From Choanephora cucurbitarum (Eukaryota; Mucoromycota; Mucoromycetes; Mucorales; Choanephoraceae): a stretch of DNA of 64,000 bases. This document shows positions 11,889-24,146 of the stretch, in pieces. The notes under the pieces were generated by a model. That model had not been told where the DNA came from, did no database searches, and saw only the letters and a program-made list of their open reading frames with translations. Position numbers and translations under genes: made by a program. Where the stretch lies: positions 186,001-250,000 of the forward strand of contig JAIWNI010000003.1 of NCBI GenBank assembly GCA_025331435.1. The letters run 5' to 3'. Every line of letters starts with the position of its first letter. Position 1 is the stretch's first letter.

Positions 11889-13694
11889 CTAAGCAGCCAT
11901 GGCAAGCTGTTGAGCCTTGAGTACTTGAGATGGCTTTTCATTAGAAATAGCCTTTTCTTCCCATTCAAAATCTTCAGTGGCTGTATCGATCAACATCTCT
12001 GCAATAGCAAGAGAGGCAGTACATGCAGGAGTAGGGGCATTACGAACACATAAAATCTTGCCATCCATGACCTTACGCTCCAAAATATAATCATTAGCAG
12101 CTATACCACCCTTTTCAAACACTTGTGACATGACACCAGCAAAACTTTCTTCAACCATATCTTCTGTGAGGCCAGGAACATAGGCTTGAGCAGCACGTAA
12201 GAAAGCACGCTTGTTCATATCCTTGTAGAGTTCACCGATAGAAAGAGAGGGGTTCTTGAGAGCAAACATCCAGAGGTTCATGTTTGTCAATGAGGCCCAG
12301 ATATCGTCCCACTTGAAATCAGTGAAAGTGTAGCCCTCACGAGCAAATGTCAAACAGGCACCAGGACCAACAATCATCTGGATACCTCTACGTGTGTTGA
12401 CGGTAGGAGTGAAGTGAACACCTACAGGAATACCACCACCGCTGGGGACGGGGTAAACGTTCATGCGGCAAATACCACGGTATTCAGGCTTCAGTTGATA
12501 ATAGGTACCTCTGAATGTAACTACTTTAGCGCGGCTAGGATCACCACCAGCAAGACCAGCTACTCGATCTGAGTAAAATCCTGCACATGTAATGACGTTC
12601 TTGGCTGTCACCTTAAGTGTAGGGCCACGTTGGTTTGGTTCACCACCTTGAATCTACAAAAGTATTTTTCTTTAGATACCCTCTTCTTATATGTCATAAA
12701 ACCATCTATATTACCTCAATACGACCATCTTTTCCAGCTTCAAAGCTTTTGGCTTCAAATGCGAGTTTGATTTCAGCACGTCTATCAAAAGGTGTTTAGT
12801 GTGTCTCCAAGGTACTTTTGCATATTTTTCACAACTTACCCTGTTTGCATGATTTCATTAGCAATACATTGAGCAACGAGACCAAAGTCAGTAATACCCG
12901 TGTTGGGAGAGTACAAAGCAGAATAAGCAACCACATTAGGTTCTAATTTCTTGATCTGTTGAATTCATCATTAGATATGGTCAGGAACATCAAGAGGAAA
13001 AATAAAGAAAACTTTACCTCTTCACTGTTCAAGATCTGAAGATCCTTTACGCCATTTAAGGAAGCAATCTCCATCAATCTTTCGACTTGTTTGTGTTCCT
13101 TTTCATTTACAGCCACAATTAATTTACCACAACGTTCGACAGGCAGCTGGTTTTGTTTACAATATTCATACATTAAATCTGCACCACGGACGCATGTCTT
13201 AGCCATACGCGAGCCAGGCTTATAGTAAATACCAGCATGAATGACGCCACTGTTATGTCCAGTTTGATGAGCAGCTACCTCACGTTCCTTCTCCAAGACA
13301 GCAACTGTCATGTTAGGGAAACGCTTCAATAACTCTCTGGCTGTGGCAAGACCAATAATACCACCACCCACTATGAAAAGGATTAGTTTATACTCTGCAC
13401 AAAATCAAAAGCATACAACATACCAATAACCACGTCAAAATCTGTCTTGCCATTGTCCTTGGACAAGGAAGTTCTGAATCTTTGTTCAGCAGCCATACCA
13501 CGTAATTTTGTGAAACCTTTGTTTTCAGGAGTGTTTTCACCAGGCAAACTCTGCCAGAATTTGAGTTGATTGGAATCAGCGTGTACCTGGCTTCTATCTG
13601 AAGCCAACATCAAGGCACCACCTGTAGTAGCCATAGCACCTAAAGCAATGACATTACGACGATTTAAAAGCTTCAAAGCAGAACGACCAAGCAT
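11889..13694 (-). CDS. L-2-hydroxyglutarate dehydrogenase, mitochondrial
   Basis: FAD-dependent enzyme that oxidises L-2-hydroxyglutarate to 2-oxoglutarate, a metabolite-repair step in mitochondria. Exon 1 begins at 13694 with a basic, hydrophobic presequence (MLGRSALKLLNRRNVIALG), which fits mitochondrial import. The FAD-binding Rossmann motif spans the first intron: VVIG joins to GGGIIGLATARELL, followed by VLEKE. Family signatures follow: HQTGHNSGVIHAGIYY and CGKLIVA. Later exons carry the PNVVAYSALYSPNTGITD region and the C-terminal catalytic part (VTFRGTYYQL, YPVP, VGVHFTPT, GPGACLTF). The C-terminal half is one long exon, 12611-11889. Four to five short introns interrupt the N-terminal half. 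D-amino-acid-oxidase-like relatives are possible in principle, but the HNSGVIHAGIYY block is specific for the L2HGDH/LhgO group. Confidence 0.92.
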
Positions 13695-14128
13695 ATTTAA
13701 AATAGAAAATAATAATAAATGTTAAAAAGAATAGAAAAGCAAGTAGTCCTCCTTTTATACTCTTTCAACCCAAAGAAAAAGAATGAGAAGGAGGAACTGA
13801 GAAATATGTAAGGAAGTTTCTGTTTTGTCTATCTTCTGACTCCCCTTAACTTATTCATGCATGTTGTCAACAAGCTTTTTTTGTTTAGAAAAAAAAACTG
13901 ATTTGCCACTCAAACACTACATACATTATCTCCTATCTTGTGTCTCCCTCCTTTAGATGATACGCTTTTTTTCTAATGCATTTGTGCAGGGAGAAAAGAA
14001 GCCAAGATAATAATAATCAATGATATGCCCCCAAAAGTTCACCCCGCCTCCTTTTTCTTAAATATATGCTTGTCTTTTCCCTTTCTTTTTTTGATAATGC
14101 CAAGCATGTCCCATAAACAATAACTTTA
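13695..14128. other. intergenic, promoter side of dehydrogenase gene
   Basis: Holds the upstream region of the minus-strand dehydrogenase and the 3' end of the next minus-strand gene. CT-rich and A/T-rich runs only; no open frame of interest. Confidence 0.55.
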
Positions 14129-14882
14129 TTATTTCTTGAGCAGAGAAGCATTCAATCCCTTCTTGTTTCTAGCAATTTCAATGGCATAAAACTAAAATTT
14201 GATTCCAAGCGTTAGTTTCTTTCCTTTTTTGTACACTCTCCCCTCCTTTTTTTTCCACACAAATTGCATTAAACAAAATGTTTACCTGCATACGGACACC
14301 TAAATCAAAAATAAATAAGCAAAGAGGAACATAGTAAATAAACAAGTGACTTACCAAACATGGTATTTTGCTCTGTGTAATCATCTCTACAGTCAATACG
14401 GATCAAAGAGCCAAAGTTGTATTCGTTAACCTTCTTTTCGTATTTGTTGATGAAGTTTCTCCACTTTTCTTTGGCAGCAGGTGTCTTGAAGTGCGACTCA
14501 TCCAAATGTTCAACGTTGATCTCTGGGAAGGTCTCTTCAAAGTCTTGAAGAATCTCGTCATCGATCCTACAGGATAACTGATGTCAATATCCTCTCCTTC
14601 TATAACGCACTTTCTTTCTACTGCTTTACTTTGTTAAACGAAGCTGACTAGCATCAATTGTAGAAATCAACTTGAAATAAGTTTCAGCATGATGCATGGC
14701 CTATCAACCCATAAAAAGAAAAGTGAGCTTTATGCTGCTTGCATTATGTAAGGCTATTCAATACCTTGACAGCCCATTGCTTTTCTATACAAAAATCAGT
14801 CAAGAAAAAAAATAAACTCTTTGATTGGATGCTTACCAATATCTTCGAGTTGTTCGAGTTCGTCAGCAGAAGGAAGACGCAT
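14129..14882 (-). CDS. PBDC1/Chp1 homologue (YPL225W family)
   Basis: Small cytosolic protein family known as PBDC1 in animals and Chp1 (YPL225W) in yeast, described as a ribosome-associated chaperone for newly made translation factor eEF1A. Exons read from the ATG at 14882 (MRLPSADELEQLEDI). A 19-nt micro-exon follows (EKQWAVK, about 14766-14784), then AMHHAETYFKLISTIDASQL, then the conserved IDDEILQDFEETFPEINVEH and KWRNFINKYE..EYNFGSLIRID..DDYTEQNTMFG. The last exon gives FYAIEIARNKKGLNASLLKK and the stop at 14129-14131. The FYAIEIARN end and the YNFGSLIRID block are typical of the family. The length of about 150 residues fits. It is divergent from Vps41 with 394 bases between the two start codons. 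Confidence 0.88.
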
Positions 14883-15276
14883 TGTTATTTTGACAGGTTA
14901 TGGAGAAGAAGAAAAACCCGAGAAAAAAAACTTTTGTGTTTACTTGTTATTTCGTAAAAGCAGTCCCAAGAAAGTGTGGAGAAGAGAGCCAAGTTGGCCT
15001 TTTGTTCAAATAATGACAATAAAAACACATTGATTTTAAGCTGTTGAGCCATAGTTCTTGGTGCTTTGTTTAGCATAAAATAAGCTCAATATCCTTTTCT
15101 TCTGTCTTCTTGAGGCTAAACTACTCTCTATTCTCTCAGTTGAATTTTCAATTTTATGCCTTTGTAACTGAGTTCGAATCCGAGCATGTATGCAACCAGT
15201 TTCAACTCCTGTTGGAGAATGTCCCCTCCCCCCCTCCTCCTTTTCTCTCTCTTTTTTTTTCATTATACATTTAAGC
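14883..15276. promoter_or_regulatory. divergent promoter region, PBDC1 / Vps41
   Basis: The two start codons point away from each other across 394 bases, so both promoters must lie here. The stretch next to Vps41 is C/T-rich (about 15220-15262). A TTCGAATCC string at 15173-15181 resembles a tRNA T-loop but has no tRNA around it. No known operator could be identified. Confidence 0.5.
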
Positions 15277-18200
15277 ATGCTTACTCAGTCAACCGAAGAA
15301 GATACACTCGAAAATGCAAGTGGGTTGACAGTTGAACCAGAACAACTGTCCTATGTTTCGGGCAGCGAAGACTATGACGATGAATATGACGAAGACGAGG
15401 AAGACGAAGATTACGATGACAACTTGGACGAACCTAAACTTCGTTATCGTCGAGTAGGCGCCAATGTCAAGGAGATTCTAGAAAAAGATACTGCTTCTAC
15501 CATACGCGTTTCAGAACGATTTCTAGTAAAGGACCCTTCAATTCTTTCAGTTCCTTTTTTATTTATTTAGAAGCATTCTTTCTATTTAGGTGTTAGGTAC
15601 TCATTGGGGTGCTGTTCATATTCTCGATTTCGAAGGCAATGTCATCAAAAGTTTTTCGAAACATGCAGCTACAGTGAATTCAATTTCGATTGATAGATAT
15701 GATGAATATGTTGCCAGTGCATCGGACGATGGTTTGTTGATATCGATACCACCTATTGTTTCTCTGCTAAGTACCCTTTTCTCTCTATACTAGGCAAAGT
15801 GTTTATCTATGCATTATATACACCAGAGATCTTGACATTCGATTATAAGCGACCACTGAAATCAATTGCATTGGATCCAGAATATGCCCGTAAGACAACA
15901 CGTCAATTTGTTATAGGTGGTATGGCAGAACAACTGATCATGAGTGAAAAGGGCTGGTTTGGCAACAAAGACACTGTATTGCATGCCAACGAGGGCCCTA
16001 TTTATGCAATTGAATGGCGCAATCATTTCATTGCCTGGGCTAATGATACAGGTGTCAAGATCTTCGATACCACAACCAACATGCGTATCACCTACATCGA
16101 TCGCCCTGAGGGTAGTCCCCGAGCTGATCTATACAAATGTCGCATGTGCTGGAAAAACGATACTACCCTCTTGATCGGTTGGGCCGATACCGTTAAGATA
16201 GCAGTCATCAAACCAATGCCCAATTCAGCGCAGGGACAGGCAAATCATTATGTCGAGATCATTGCTATGTTTCAAACAGATCATATCATCAGTGGTATTG
16301 CACCTTTCAAGGATCATTTGATGATCTTGTTCTATCTGTTGGAAGACGAGAGTGACGACGAAGAAAAGAATCAGGAGATGACAGGACGAAAGCAGTTGGC
16401 TTCTAAGCCTGAGCTGCATATCTTTAATGCGGATAATGAAGACATTTCACAAGATATACTGCCCTCACACGGCTTTGAGCATTACCAAGCGAATGACTAT
16501 GTGCTTCAATTTTTGATGGAAGAAGACATGTTTTATGTGATGGGTCCTAAAGATCTGATTGCAGCACGCGCAAGAGATGAAGATGATCATATTGAATGGC
16601 TTTTAGAACATGAACGTTTTGGGGAAGCCTTGGATGCTGTTCGTGCATTCAGTAACAGTAAAAAGTTCAAGGAAGATGAGATTGGTCAAGCTTATCTTAA
16701 TTGGTTGGTTAAAGAAAGACGATTCGATGAAGCAGCAGTTGAATGTGGAGACATCCTCAAGAATGATAAAGGCAAATGGGAGGATTGGGTATTCAAGTTT
16801 ACAGAACTAGGTGAACTCAAGGCGATTGCGCCTTATATACCTATCAAGGATCCTCAGCTAAGTACTACTGTATATGAAATTGCACTTGCTTGGTTCTTGA
16901 AGAGTGATCCTACTGCTTTGCGTAACACCATTCATCAATGGCCTCGTAACCTATACAACCTATCCAATGTGATCGTCGCTGTCGAAGATGTCTTGCGAAA
17001 AGATAAAAACAATGAAATCCTGATAGAATGCTTAGCTGACCTGTAAGTTTCTGTATAGATGTGATCCATGCTGAACCTCACCATCTAAACAAATTTAGAT
17101 ATACCTATAATAATCAACCTGATAAAGCCATTGAGTACAACCTTCGACTAAGAAGACCTAATGCGTTTGAGCTTATTCAAGAATACAACATGTTTGATGC
17201 AGTCAAAGACAAGGCAATTCTATTAATGGAATTTGATCAATATTTACTTCAAAAGGAAGAGAACAAATCAACGAGACCTTCTCAAATGCCAGCTGTACAG
17301 TTGTTAGTCAAGAATACAGATGCAATTCCAGTAAGCATAAAAAAACAAACTGCATATGAAATGCACATTCAACTGAACCGATTCTACTTTAGCCCGAAAG
17401 AGTGGTTAAACAATTAAGGAAAAATCGTTTGTTCTTGCATATCTATTTGGATGCCTTGTTTGATCGTGATCGCCAGCTTGGATATGAATTTCATGATTTA
17501 CAAGTGGAGCTTTATGCTGAATACGATTATCCTAAACTCATTGACTTTTTGCGTGCAAGCCATTATATCAATTTAGAAAAGGTAAAAAAAAAAGCAGAAC
17601 AATAGGTTAAGAAAAGTATCTCACTTTCTCTTTTTTTAAAAAAAACAAGGCTTATAAAATTTGTGAGGAGAAAGATTTGGTACCTGAAATGGTGTTTATC
17701 TTGGGTCGCATGGGCAATAACAAAAACGCATTGATGTTGATTATTGAACGACTGGGCGATGTTCAGAGAGTAATCTTGCTATAAATAGAACCAAGGGAGA
17801 TCTGCGTTTACTTATATTTGTTGATATAGGCTATTGATTTCGCTAAAGAACAAAAAGACGATGATTTATGGGAAGATTTGTTGACTTATTCTATGGATAA
17901 GCCTAGTAAGTTCTGTTCTGTTCATGATACTGAATCGATCGCTTATTTCTTCTATTAGACTTTATCCGTGGATTGTTAGAGAATGTAGGCACAGATATTG
18001 AACCACTCCGGCTGATCAAGCGTATTCCAGACAATCTACAGATTCCTGGTTTAAAAGATGCTCTATTGAAAATCTTGCAAGACTATAACCTTCAGATGTC
18101 ATTACATCAAGGCTGTGAAAAGATCTTGGTGAGCGACAGTGTCTTTTTGGCAGATAAGATGTATAAAGCTCAAAAGCGAGCTGTTCATTGTACTCGTAAA

Positions 18201-18609
18201 GTAAAGCATATCCATACTTTATTTTTAAATAACTTATTGTTTTATTTTCTTTATAGAGGAAATGATATGTAACTTATGTGAAGAGCCTGTGTTTGATGAA
18301 TACAATGTAGAAGACATGCCTAACTCAGTCATCTTCTTCTGTCGTCATGCTTACCATGAAACATGCCTAACAAATCAAAAACCAACAAGCTATAACGAAC
18401 TTCAACAAGATTTCAATCCTGGCCAACTATCAAGCAAGATCAACCAATCTGCCTTGCTGAAATCAGCTCATAATGTAGGCTGTCCTCTCTGTCGAGAACA
18501 ACAAGCAGGTGGTAATGCCTTTGTCAACCGTATGAAGACACAAAAAATACCAAAAAAGACATTAGCTTCACCTCGAGATAGTGTTCGAAGCTTTGGCACT
18601 GTACATTAA
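15277..18609 (+). CDS. VPS41: Vps41, HOPS tethering complex subunit
   Basis: HOPS tethers late endosomes, AP-3 vesicles and vacuoles before fusion; Vps41 is the subunit that contacts Rab7/Ypt7. About nine exons give roughly 950 residues, the usual size. The N-terminus is very acidic (EDYDDEYDEDEEDEDYDD, residues about 29-46). WD40-like blades follow (GTHWGAVHILDFEGN, HAATVNSISIDRYDEYVASASDDGKVF, then FVIGGMAEQL). The long third exon (about 15794-17044) and the next exons hold the helical clathrin-heavy-chain-type repeat (LLEHERFGEALDAV, YLNWLVKERRFDEAAVEC). The last exon carries a C-terminal RING-like domain: CNLCEEPVFDE, CRHAYHETC, CPLCREQ. The start at 15277 is the first ATG in frame with the acidic stretch. 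The 3' end is convergent with the ubiquitin-L40 gene, 127 bases away. Confidence 0.95.
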
Positions 18610-18736
18610 ACAAAAAGATTTCTCTCCCAAGTTCTTTTTTATTACAAAAAAAAATTGTAAGAAAGAAAGTTATGTAAATTGAGTGAGTAAAAAAAAATAC
18701 ATTTTTCGCCCAAACAATAAAAGGGGGGCGAATAGC

Positions 18737-19264
<528 letters not shown>

Positions 19265-19305
19265 GGTTGCGATTCTATTATTATGAATAGTATACATTAG
19301 CTACT

Positions 19306-19339
19306 GCTTCTCTTTCTCTCTCTCTCTCTGTGTGTCTCG
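19306..19339 (-). promoter_or_regulatory. polypyrimidine/CT-GT element upstream of L40 gene
   Basis: On the + strand the tract is CT repeats running into TGTGTGTCTCG, so the L40 coding strand reads CGAGACACACAGAGAGAGAG. It sits roughly 40-75 bases before the ATG. Almost the same string, with one extra GT, precedes RPL36 at 37101-37119. The match between the only two ribosomal-protein genes here suggests a shared core-promoter or activator element. Confidence 0.5.
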
Positions 19340-19920
19340 TTTTCGCTCTATTGAATCCCTCTTTCTCTTCTCTCTCTTATGAATCCATCTCGGTTGTTAT
19401 CAAATGAATAGACAGCATGTTGATGAAGGATGCAGAGAGAGATTGGATGATTGATTGATGTTTAGCTTGTTGATGTTTACTGATTCTCACCTTTTTAGAC
19501 AAAATGAACAGAGAAGGAGCCTTTACTCTTTCGCAGATTTGCCTCCCTGTATATTGGTAAACCATCATCGTACTTTATTTCTCAATCCAAGAAGTTCCGA
19601 CCCGGACTAGAGTTGAGTACCGGATTATGATTTTTTTTTCTTAATGTAGAAATCAAAGGGTAAATCCCGAAGAGAAGGTTCCACATGACATGGCCTCTCT
19701 TTGAAGAAGCTTGCTTGACGCATGAAGGGCATAAAGAACAGGAACGTTGACATGTAACTAATGGGCTTTCAAGAAGAGAGACATAAGTCGAATAATGAGT
19801 GACATTCAATGAATTCATATGTTAGATATACAAGCATACATAAAGAAATGAGTTTTGATTTTTTTAAAGACTAGCATTTTATTATTGTTATTATTATAGG
19901 TATTATTATTAAATTTATGA
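19340..19920. other. intergenic between L40 promoter and CYP61 3' end
   Basis: More CT-rich sequence (19358-19380) follows the L40 promoter tract. A GC-richer string, CCGACCCGGACTAG (19597-19610), stands out from the AT-rich background. No credible coding sequence. Confidence 0.55.
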
Positions 19921-21539
19921 TTAGGATTGTCGTCGAGGATGGAAACTCATGATACATTCATCCTTGGGAAAAGTAGTTGCAAATAACCAGATACGATCTG
20001 ATTCATCTGTTCTATAATGCTTGAATTCAAATCGTCTTGTTGCTTGTGCCACAGTGGACATCAAATGAAGCACGGCATATTCTTTACCAATACAATGATG
20101 AGGACCATTACCAAAGACCATAAAGTTCTTGGGATGCTTTTCAGCTTGGCCTTCAGGACCCCATCTGTCAGGATTAAAGAGTTCTGGTTCTGGATAGGCC
20201 ACAGGATCATGAAGGGCAGGGTAAGTGGTGGGAATAATCATAGAGTTGGCAGGTACAGTGTAGTTGTCAGTGATAGGGAAATCAGTGTGTGTCTGATAAG
20301 GCACCATGAGTACGGGGGGTCTGAGACGAAGGGATTCCTTGACAACCTGTCTCAGATAAACAGATTGCTCCATCAATTCAAGTGTGATAGGTTGATCGGG
20401 ATCATTGGCTCTAAGACGATCTTGTTCTTCATAGACCTTACGCATGATATCTGGGTGATCTGCCAATAGCTGGAAAGTCCAGGTGAGTGCTGAAGAAGTG
20501 GCATCTTGAGAGGCAAACAAGAAAGTCAATAAGGTCAAGGCGATTTCTCGGTCAGTGAATTCATGAGGTAGAGGTTTGGCTTGCTGTCTGCATTCTTCTT
20601 CTTGATCCTTCATGGCCATCAACCAGTTATCCAACATACAGGTAATGGGACCTCCAGCAGCCATACGGACACGAGCATCCTTGATGGACTCTATAAAGGC
20701 ATTGTAGATAAATTCTCGAGAACGGATAGCCTTATAGACTTTTGTGCCTGGTAAAGGAATAGGGAAATTGACAAGTTCAAGAGCAGCTGTGATATTAAAG
20801 TATTCAACAGAACATTGCTTGGCTACTTCTTCAGGCATAAAGTCACCTAGAAAGACACGGAGGGAAGAGATCATGTTGAGTTCTCTAAAGTCCCATTGAT
20901 ACTTGCGCTCTTTCTCTTCATGCGATGCCCATTCATCGAAATGTTGTTGATAGGTCCTGTCCATGATGGGGAGATAGATACCAAGTGATTTTCTTTGAAA
21001 TAGCACATTGAGTCCCCGGCGATAGTCAATATGCTCTTTACCATCCTTAAAGACCCAATTGTCGTCACATAAGATATAACGCATGGAATCAACTACGGCT
21101 GGTTGAACAAAGTTGGGTGAATTAAGAATCTTACGGCTGAATTCACAGTTAGAGGCAATGACAATAAATCTAAGTTTTTTTTTGTTTAGTCTTCCCTGTA
21201 CACTATACTCTGTTGGTTTCTTGTTTACCGATTAAATACACTGACACAAGAGAGATCACCACTCTTCCATTTCGAATTGTATTTTTCAAATGTGGGTCTC
21301 ATGGAATCCATCATAGATCCAATCAAAGGTATTTTATAGCTAGGTCCTGGTAAATGTCGCTTCTTTCTCAAGTAGTCTATCTGTTCCCACAAAAAGAGAC
21401 CAGCTAATGCAGCAACAGACAAGGCCAATGGTGAAGCCTTTGCTCGATTGAACATGGTTGAAAGATATTTCAATTGCTCGGAAGCAATGGCCGTTAAAGT
21501 GCTAAATAACAATTTCTTAGGTTCCAAGAAAATAGACAT
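19921..21539 (-). CDS. ERG5: cytochrome P450 CYP61, sterol C-22 desaturase
   Basis: CYP61 (Erg5) introduces the C-22 double bond late in ergosterol synthesis, in the ER membrane. Exon 1 (21539 to about 21226) encodes a short lead, a hydrophobic anchor (ALSVAALAGLFLW, residues about 38-50) and the proline hinge HLPGPSYKIPLIGS. A single intron of about 70 bp joins in phase to FIVIASNCEFSRKILNSP. P450 landmarks follow: the I-helix (ALTLLTFLFASQDATSSALTW), the K-helix (KESLRLRPP), PERF-like FNPDRW, and the haem loop FGNGPHHCIGKEYA with the Cys ligand. Total length is about 510 residues. The ASQDATSSALTW and FGNGPHHCIGKEYA strings point to CYP61 rather than CYP51. The gene-specific call is from motif recall, not a search. 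Confidence 0.9.
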
Positions 21540-22131
21540 TTTCTTAGTTTTTTTTTAGTTACCTGTCCATTCTAAATAAATAAAAAGCAGAGAAATATCT
21601 GAAAGCAAAGGTATAATGGAAAGAAAGAAGGAAGAAGAGTGATTGAACAAGAACTCATTTATACACAAGATAGGGATGAATTTCGCCTTTTCAAAATAAG
21701 AAATTCTTGTAACAACCTTGTAGATTGCTTACAAAGAATAAAGCATAAATGACAATCTTTACTTTTTATGGTAATGCTAAGAAGGCCAAGTGTGCGTTTT
21801 TTAATTTGAGTTTAACTCTTTCTCTTAAAGATGGTCATACTAAAGTATTTCTTAACAAAGGAATAAATAAAAAAAAAAATAGCATGATAAAAAAAAGGGT
21901 ATCACTTAATTGAAGGTTGTCTCTATTGGACTTCAACTGCTATTTTACCAAGACATTCATTCCGTCTATTCTATGTAACAATAAGCTTTATTTCAATAAC
22001 TATTGCCTATTATTACTAACAGAAGAAGAAAGGTAAAAAAAAAAAAGAAGAAAGTAGACAAAGAAGCCAAGTTTGCTGTCAATGCATCCGTTTTATAGTT
22101 TATCTTTGCAATTAAAAAAAAAGAGAAAAAA
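21540..22131. other. intergenic upstream of CYP61 gene
   Basis: Probable CYP61 promoter plus the 3' end of the next minus-strand ORF. AT-rich with A-runs (21867-21893, 22036-22048). No sterol-response element could be assigned by eye. Confidence 0.5.
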
Positions 22132-22551
22132 TCACACCATATTTCTTCTGTGTAGCCATTCATTTTTAAGCCTTTGCCAGAATGTCAGTTTAGGCAAACA
22201 AGTAATTTCAAATGTCATTGGTTCTGGCCATTCTGGATCCAGGACAAATGCAACACCTTCCCTTAACATCACATGAATCATTCGACTGCCCCCTAGAACA
22301 GATTTCTCTTGTACCTTACAGACATCTTCACTATCAAAGCATTGTGTTAACTGATGATGGTGTTTCATCAATACACGTTGATTCTGTTTCCCAAACACTC
22401 TCCAGATCTGAGTGGATCCTAAAGGTCGAAAACACCATACAAAAGAATGCTTTGGACGCCTATAGGAGAAACATAGACTGAAGGTGGGCTGAATGATGTC
22501 TGTTGCAGGTGTAGGGTGGATTAAGATGGTATTGCCATGAAGTTGTTGCAT
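22132..22551 (-). CDS. hypothetical protein, 139 residues
   Basis: A single open frame from the ATG at 22551. The composition is protein-like (aromatic and His-rich, with WRVFGKQNQRV, DPEWPEPMTFEI and a basic end WLHRRNMV), and no transmembrane segment or zinc motif is evident. It lies between two genes on the same strand, with 288 bases to the HbrB gene stop. It may be a separate gene or a 3' exon of a larger one, but I could not find a splice link to its neighbour. I do not recognise the family. Confidence 0.5.
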   Translation of the reverse strand: MQQLHGNTILIHPTPATDIIQPTFSLCFSYRRPKHSFVWCFRPLGSTQIWRVFGKQNQRVLMKHHHQLTQCFDSEDVCKVQEKSVLGGSRMIHVMLREGVAFVLDPEWPEPMTFEITCLPKLTFWQRLKNEWLHRRNMV

Positions 22552-22839
22552 GCAGTTATTACCTTTTTGATGTTGACTAAATCAAGAAAAATGTCATTTT
22601 CTCTTGATTGGGTTTATACATGGTCTCATTTTTCTTTTCTTTTCTTTTTTTTTAAAGTATACCTCATACTATATCATAGTCATCAATAGGCTCTCTTCCT
22701 TATACTTTAATGAATTGTGTGTAAAGAATACCAGTGAGAAAAAAATAAAAGCAAAAGAAAGAAAGAGAAAAAAGGGGGGAAACTTTCTAAAATGAAATCA
22801 AATGATCCACTCAAGTAACACAACGCATTTTTTTTTATC

Positions 22840-23934
22840 TCAAGGAAGATGATTCTTTTTGACGCCTGCAAATCCTCTTCGATCTCCTTTTGTCATCATG
22901 ATTTTCCAATTGGCCTTTAGACTAGACAAGACACGTTCAATGTCTTCATTATGATCTGGTGAAGAAGCAAGCAAGGAAGTCATTTGAAGCATTTTAGCTG
23001 CTGTCGCTGCTGGATTTTGAGAACTACCGAAATCCGTAAAGAGCTTATTAAACACATCTTTTTTTTTTAGAGAGAAAAGAGATAAGTGCTTTTCTCTTGA
23101 CTCTTAGCATTGTCCTGTACCTTCTAATCGTTTTGTTTGAAGTAAGATCACATTATCTCGAAAACTCTGAAGAGCCATGGTCCTGACATTCCACATCTCT
23201 GCTTCCTCCTGTGATCGATATCTCACATCTGTCCTGAGTGGTAAAAAGACAGCTTCAAAGTAAGGTAGAGCATAGGTAAAGAAAAACGACCATTGCTCAA
23301 CCAATCGATCCAACAGTTTCTCATCTGTCACACCAAACATTTTGGCATTCAAGGTAAACATGCCATCTCTCAAGAGGGATTCCATATCATGATAGAGCTG
23401 AGGATCCAATGTAGATGATGTCGTGATACACCGTCTCAGGAGCTCGTTTAATTCTTCAATCGCACCCTGAACACCCTCTCCATTAAACAAGGGCAGAACA
23501 CGTACACAGAGTGTTTGCCATGCATCTGTCTTGTTACTGACCACATAATGAGGCACATGGACTGACATAGTCGAACTTGAAGAAGGGTGTAATAGAGGTT
23601 GAACAGGTGAAGGAGGAGAGAGAGGCATAGTGACGTCTTCTCTAAAGGAGTTGATATCCCTTGCGATCGATTTGGCGTCCAGTAGGTTGATTGATTTGTG
23701 AACAGAAGAAGGCATGTGTGGCGATGAAGGTCTTGGTAAGGGAGGAAGTGGTCTTTCGGCTGTTCTGGGTGGTTGAGAGAGCGAGTTGGAACGTTCTCCT
23801 TGTCGTCTGTTGGGAGGGGAACGTATTGCTAAGGTAGTTGCTGATAGAGAACGAGTAGGTCCAATATGCGATGTACCATTTTCTAAGCTGGTAGAGAGAG
23901 AGATAGAAGAAGAGGAAGAAGTGGAAGAACTCAT
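22840..23934 (-). CDS. HbrB-domain protein, Bit61/PRR5-like TORC2 subunit
   Basis: HbrB proteins (Bit61/Bit2 in yeast, PRR5/Protor in animals) are accessory subunits of TOR complex 2, which controls plasma-membrane lipids, actin and endocytosis. The first exon starts at 23934 with a Ser-rich, Pro-rich, probably disordered region (residues 1-125). The domain follows from AWQTLCVRVLPLFNGEGV through LNELLRRCI, LRDGMFTLNAK, WSFFFTYALPYFEAVFLPLR and RTMALQSFRDNVIL. An intron (donor GTACAG near 23120, acceptor near 23058) joins RLE to DVFNKLFTDFG, and the last exon ends at 22840. The total is about 345 residues. The YFEAVFLPLRTD block is diagnostic. It is head-to-head with the SCYL2-type gene, 212 bases between starts. 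Confidence 0.87.
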
Positions 23935-24146
23935 ATGAAAAAAGTAAAAAAAAAGAAAAGAGAAAAAGCCTGAACATTATGCAGCTACCATATAGCCTAC
24001 TTTCAAACTCAAGAAAAACGCCATCTGATTGGCTGCATGAAGGATTTGAATGGACTTTGAAATGCTGTTGTGTGTGTTGAGACATTCTATTTATATTTGG
24101 TAAACAACCCCCTTCTCCACTTCTTCCCTCTTCTTTAAACAAAGCA
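23935..24146. promoter_or_regulatory. short bidirectional promoter, HbrB / SCYL2-type gene
   Basis: Only 212 bases separate the divergent ATGs at 23934 (-) and 24147 (+). Both promoters and both 5' leaders must fit here. No named binding site was identified. Confidence 0.55.

Noticed and set aside
15165..15185. tRNA T-loop-like TTCGAATCC string
   Set aside because: No acceptor stem, D-arm or anticodon arm at the right distances. No tRNA gene was found anywhere in the window.
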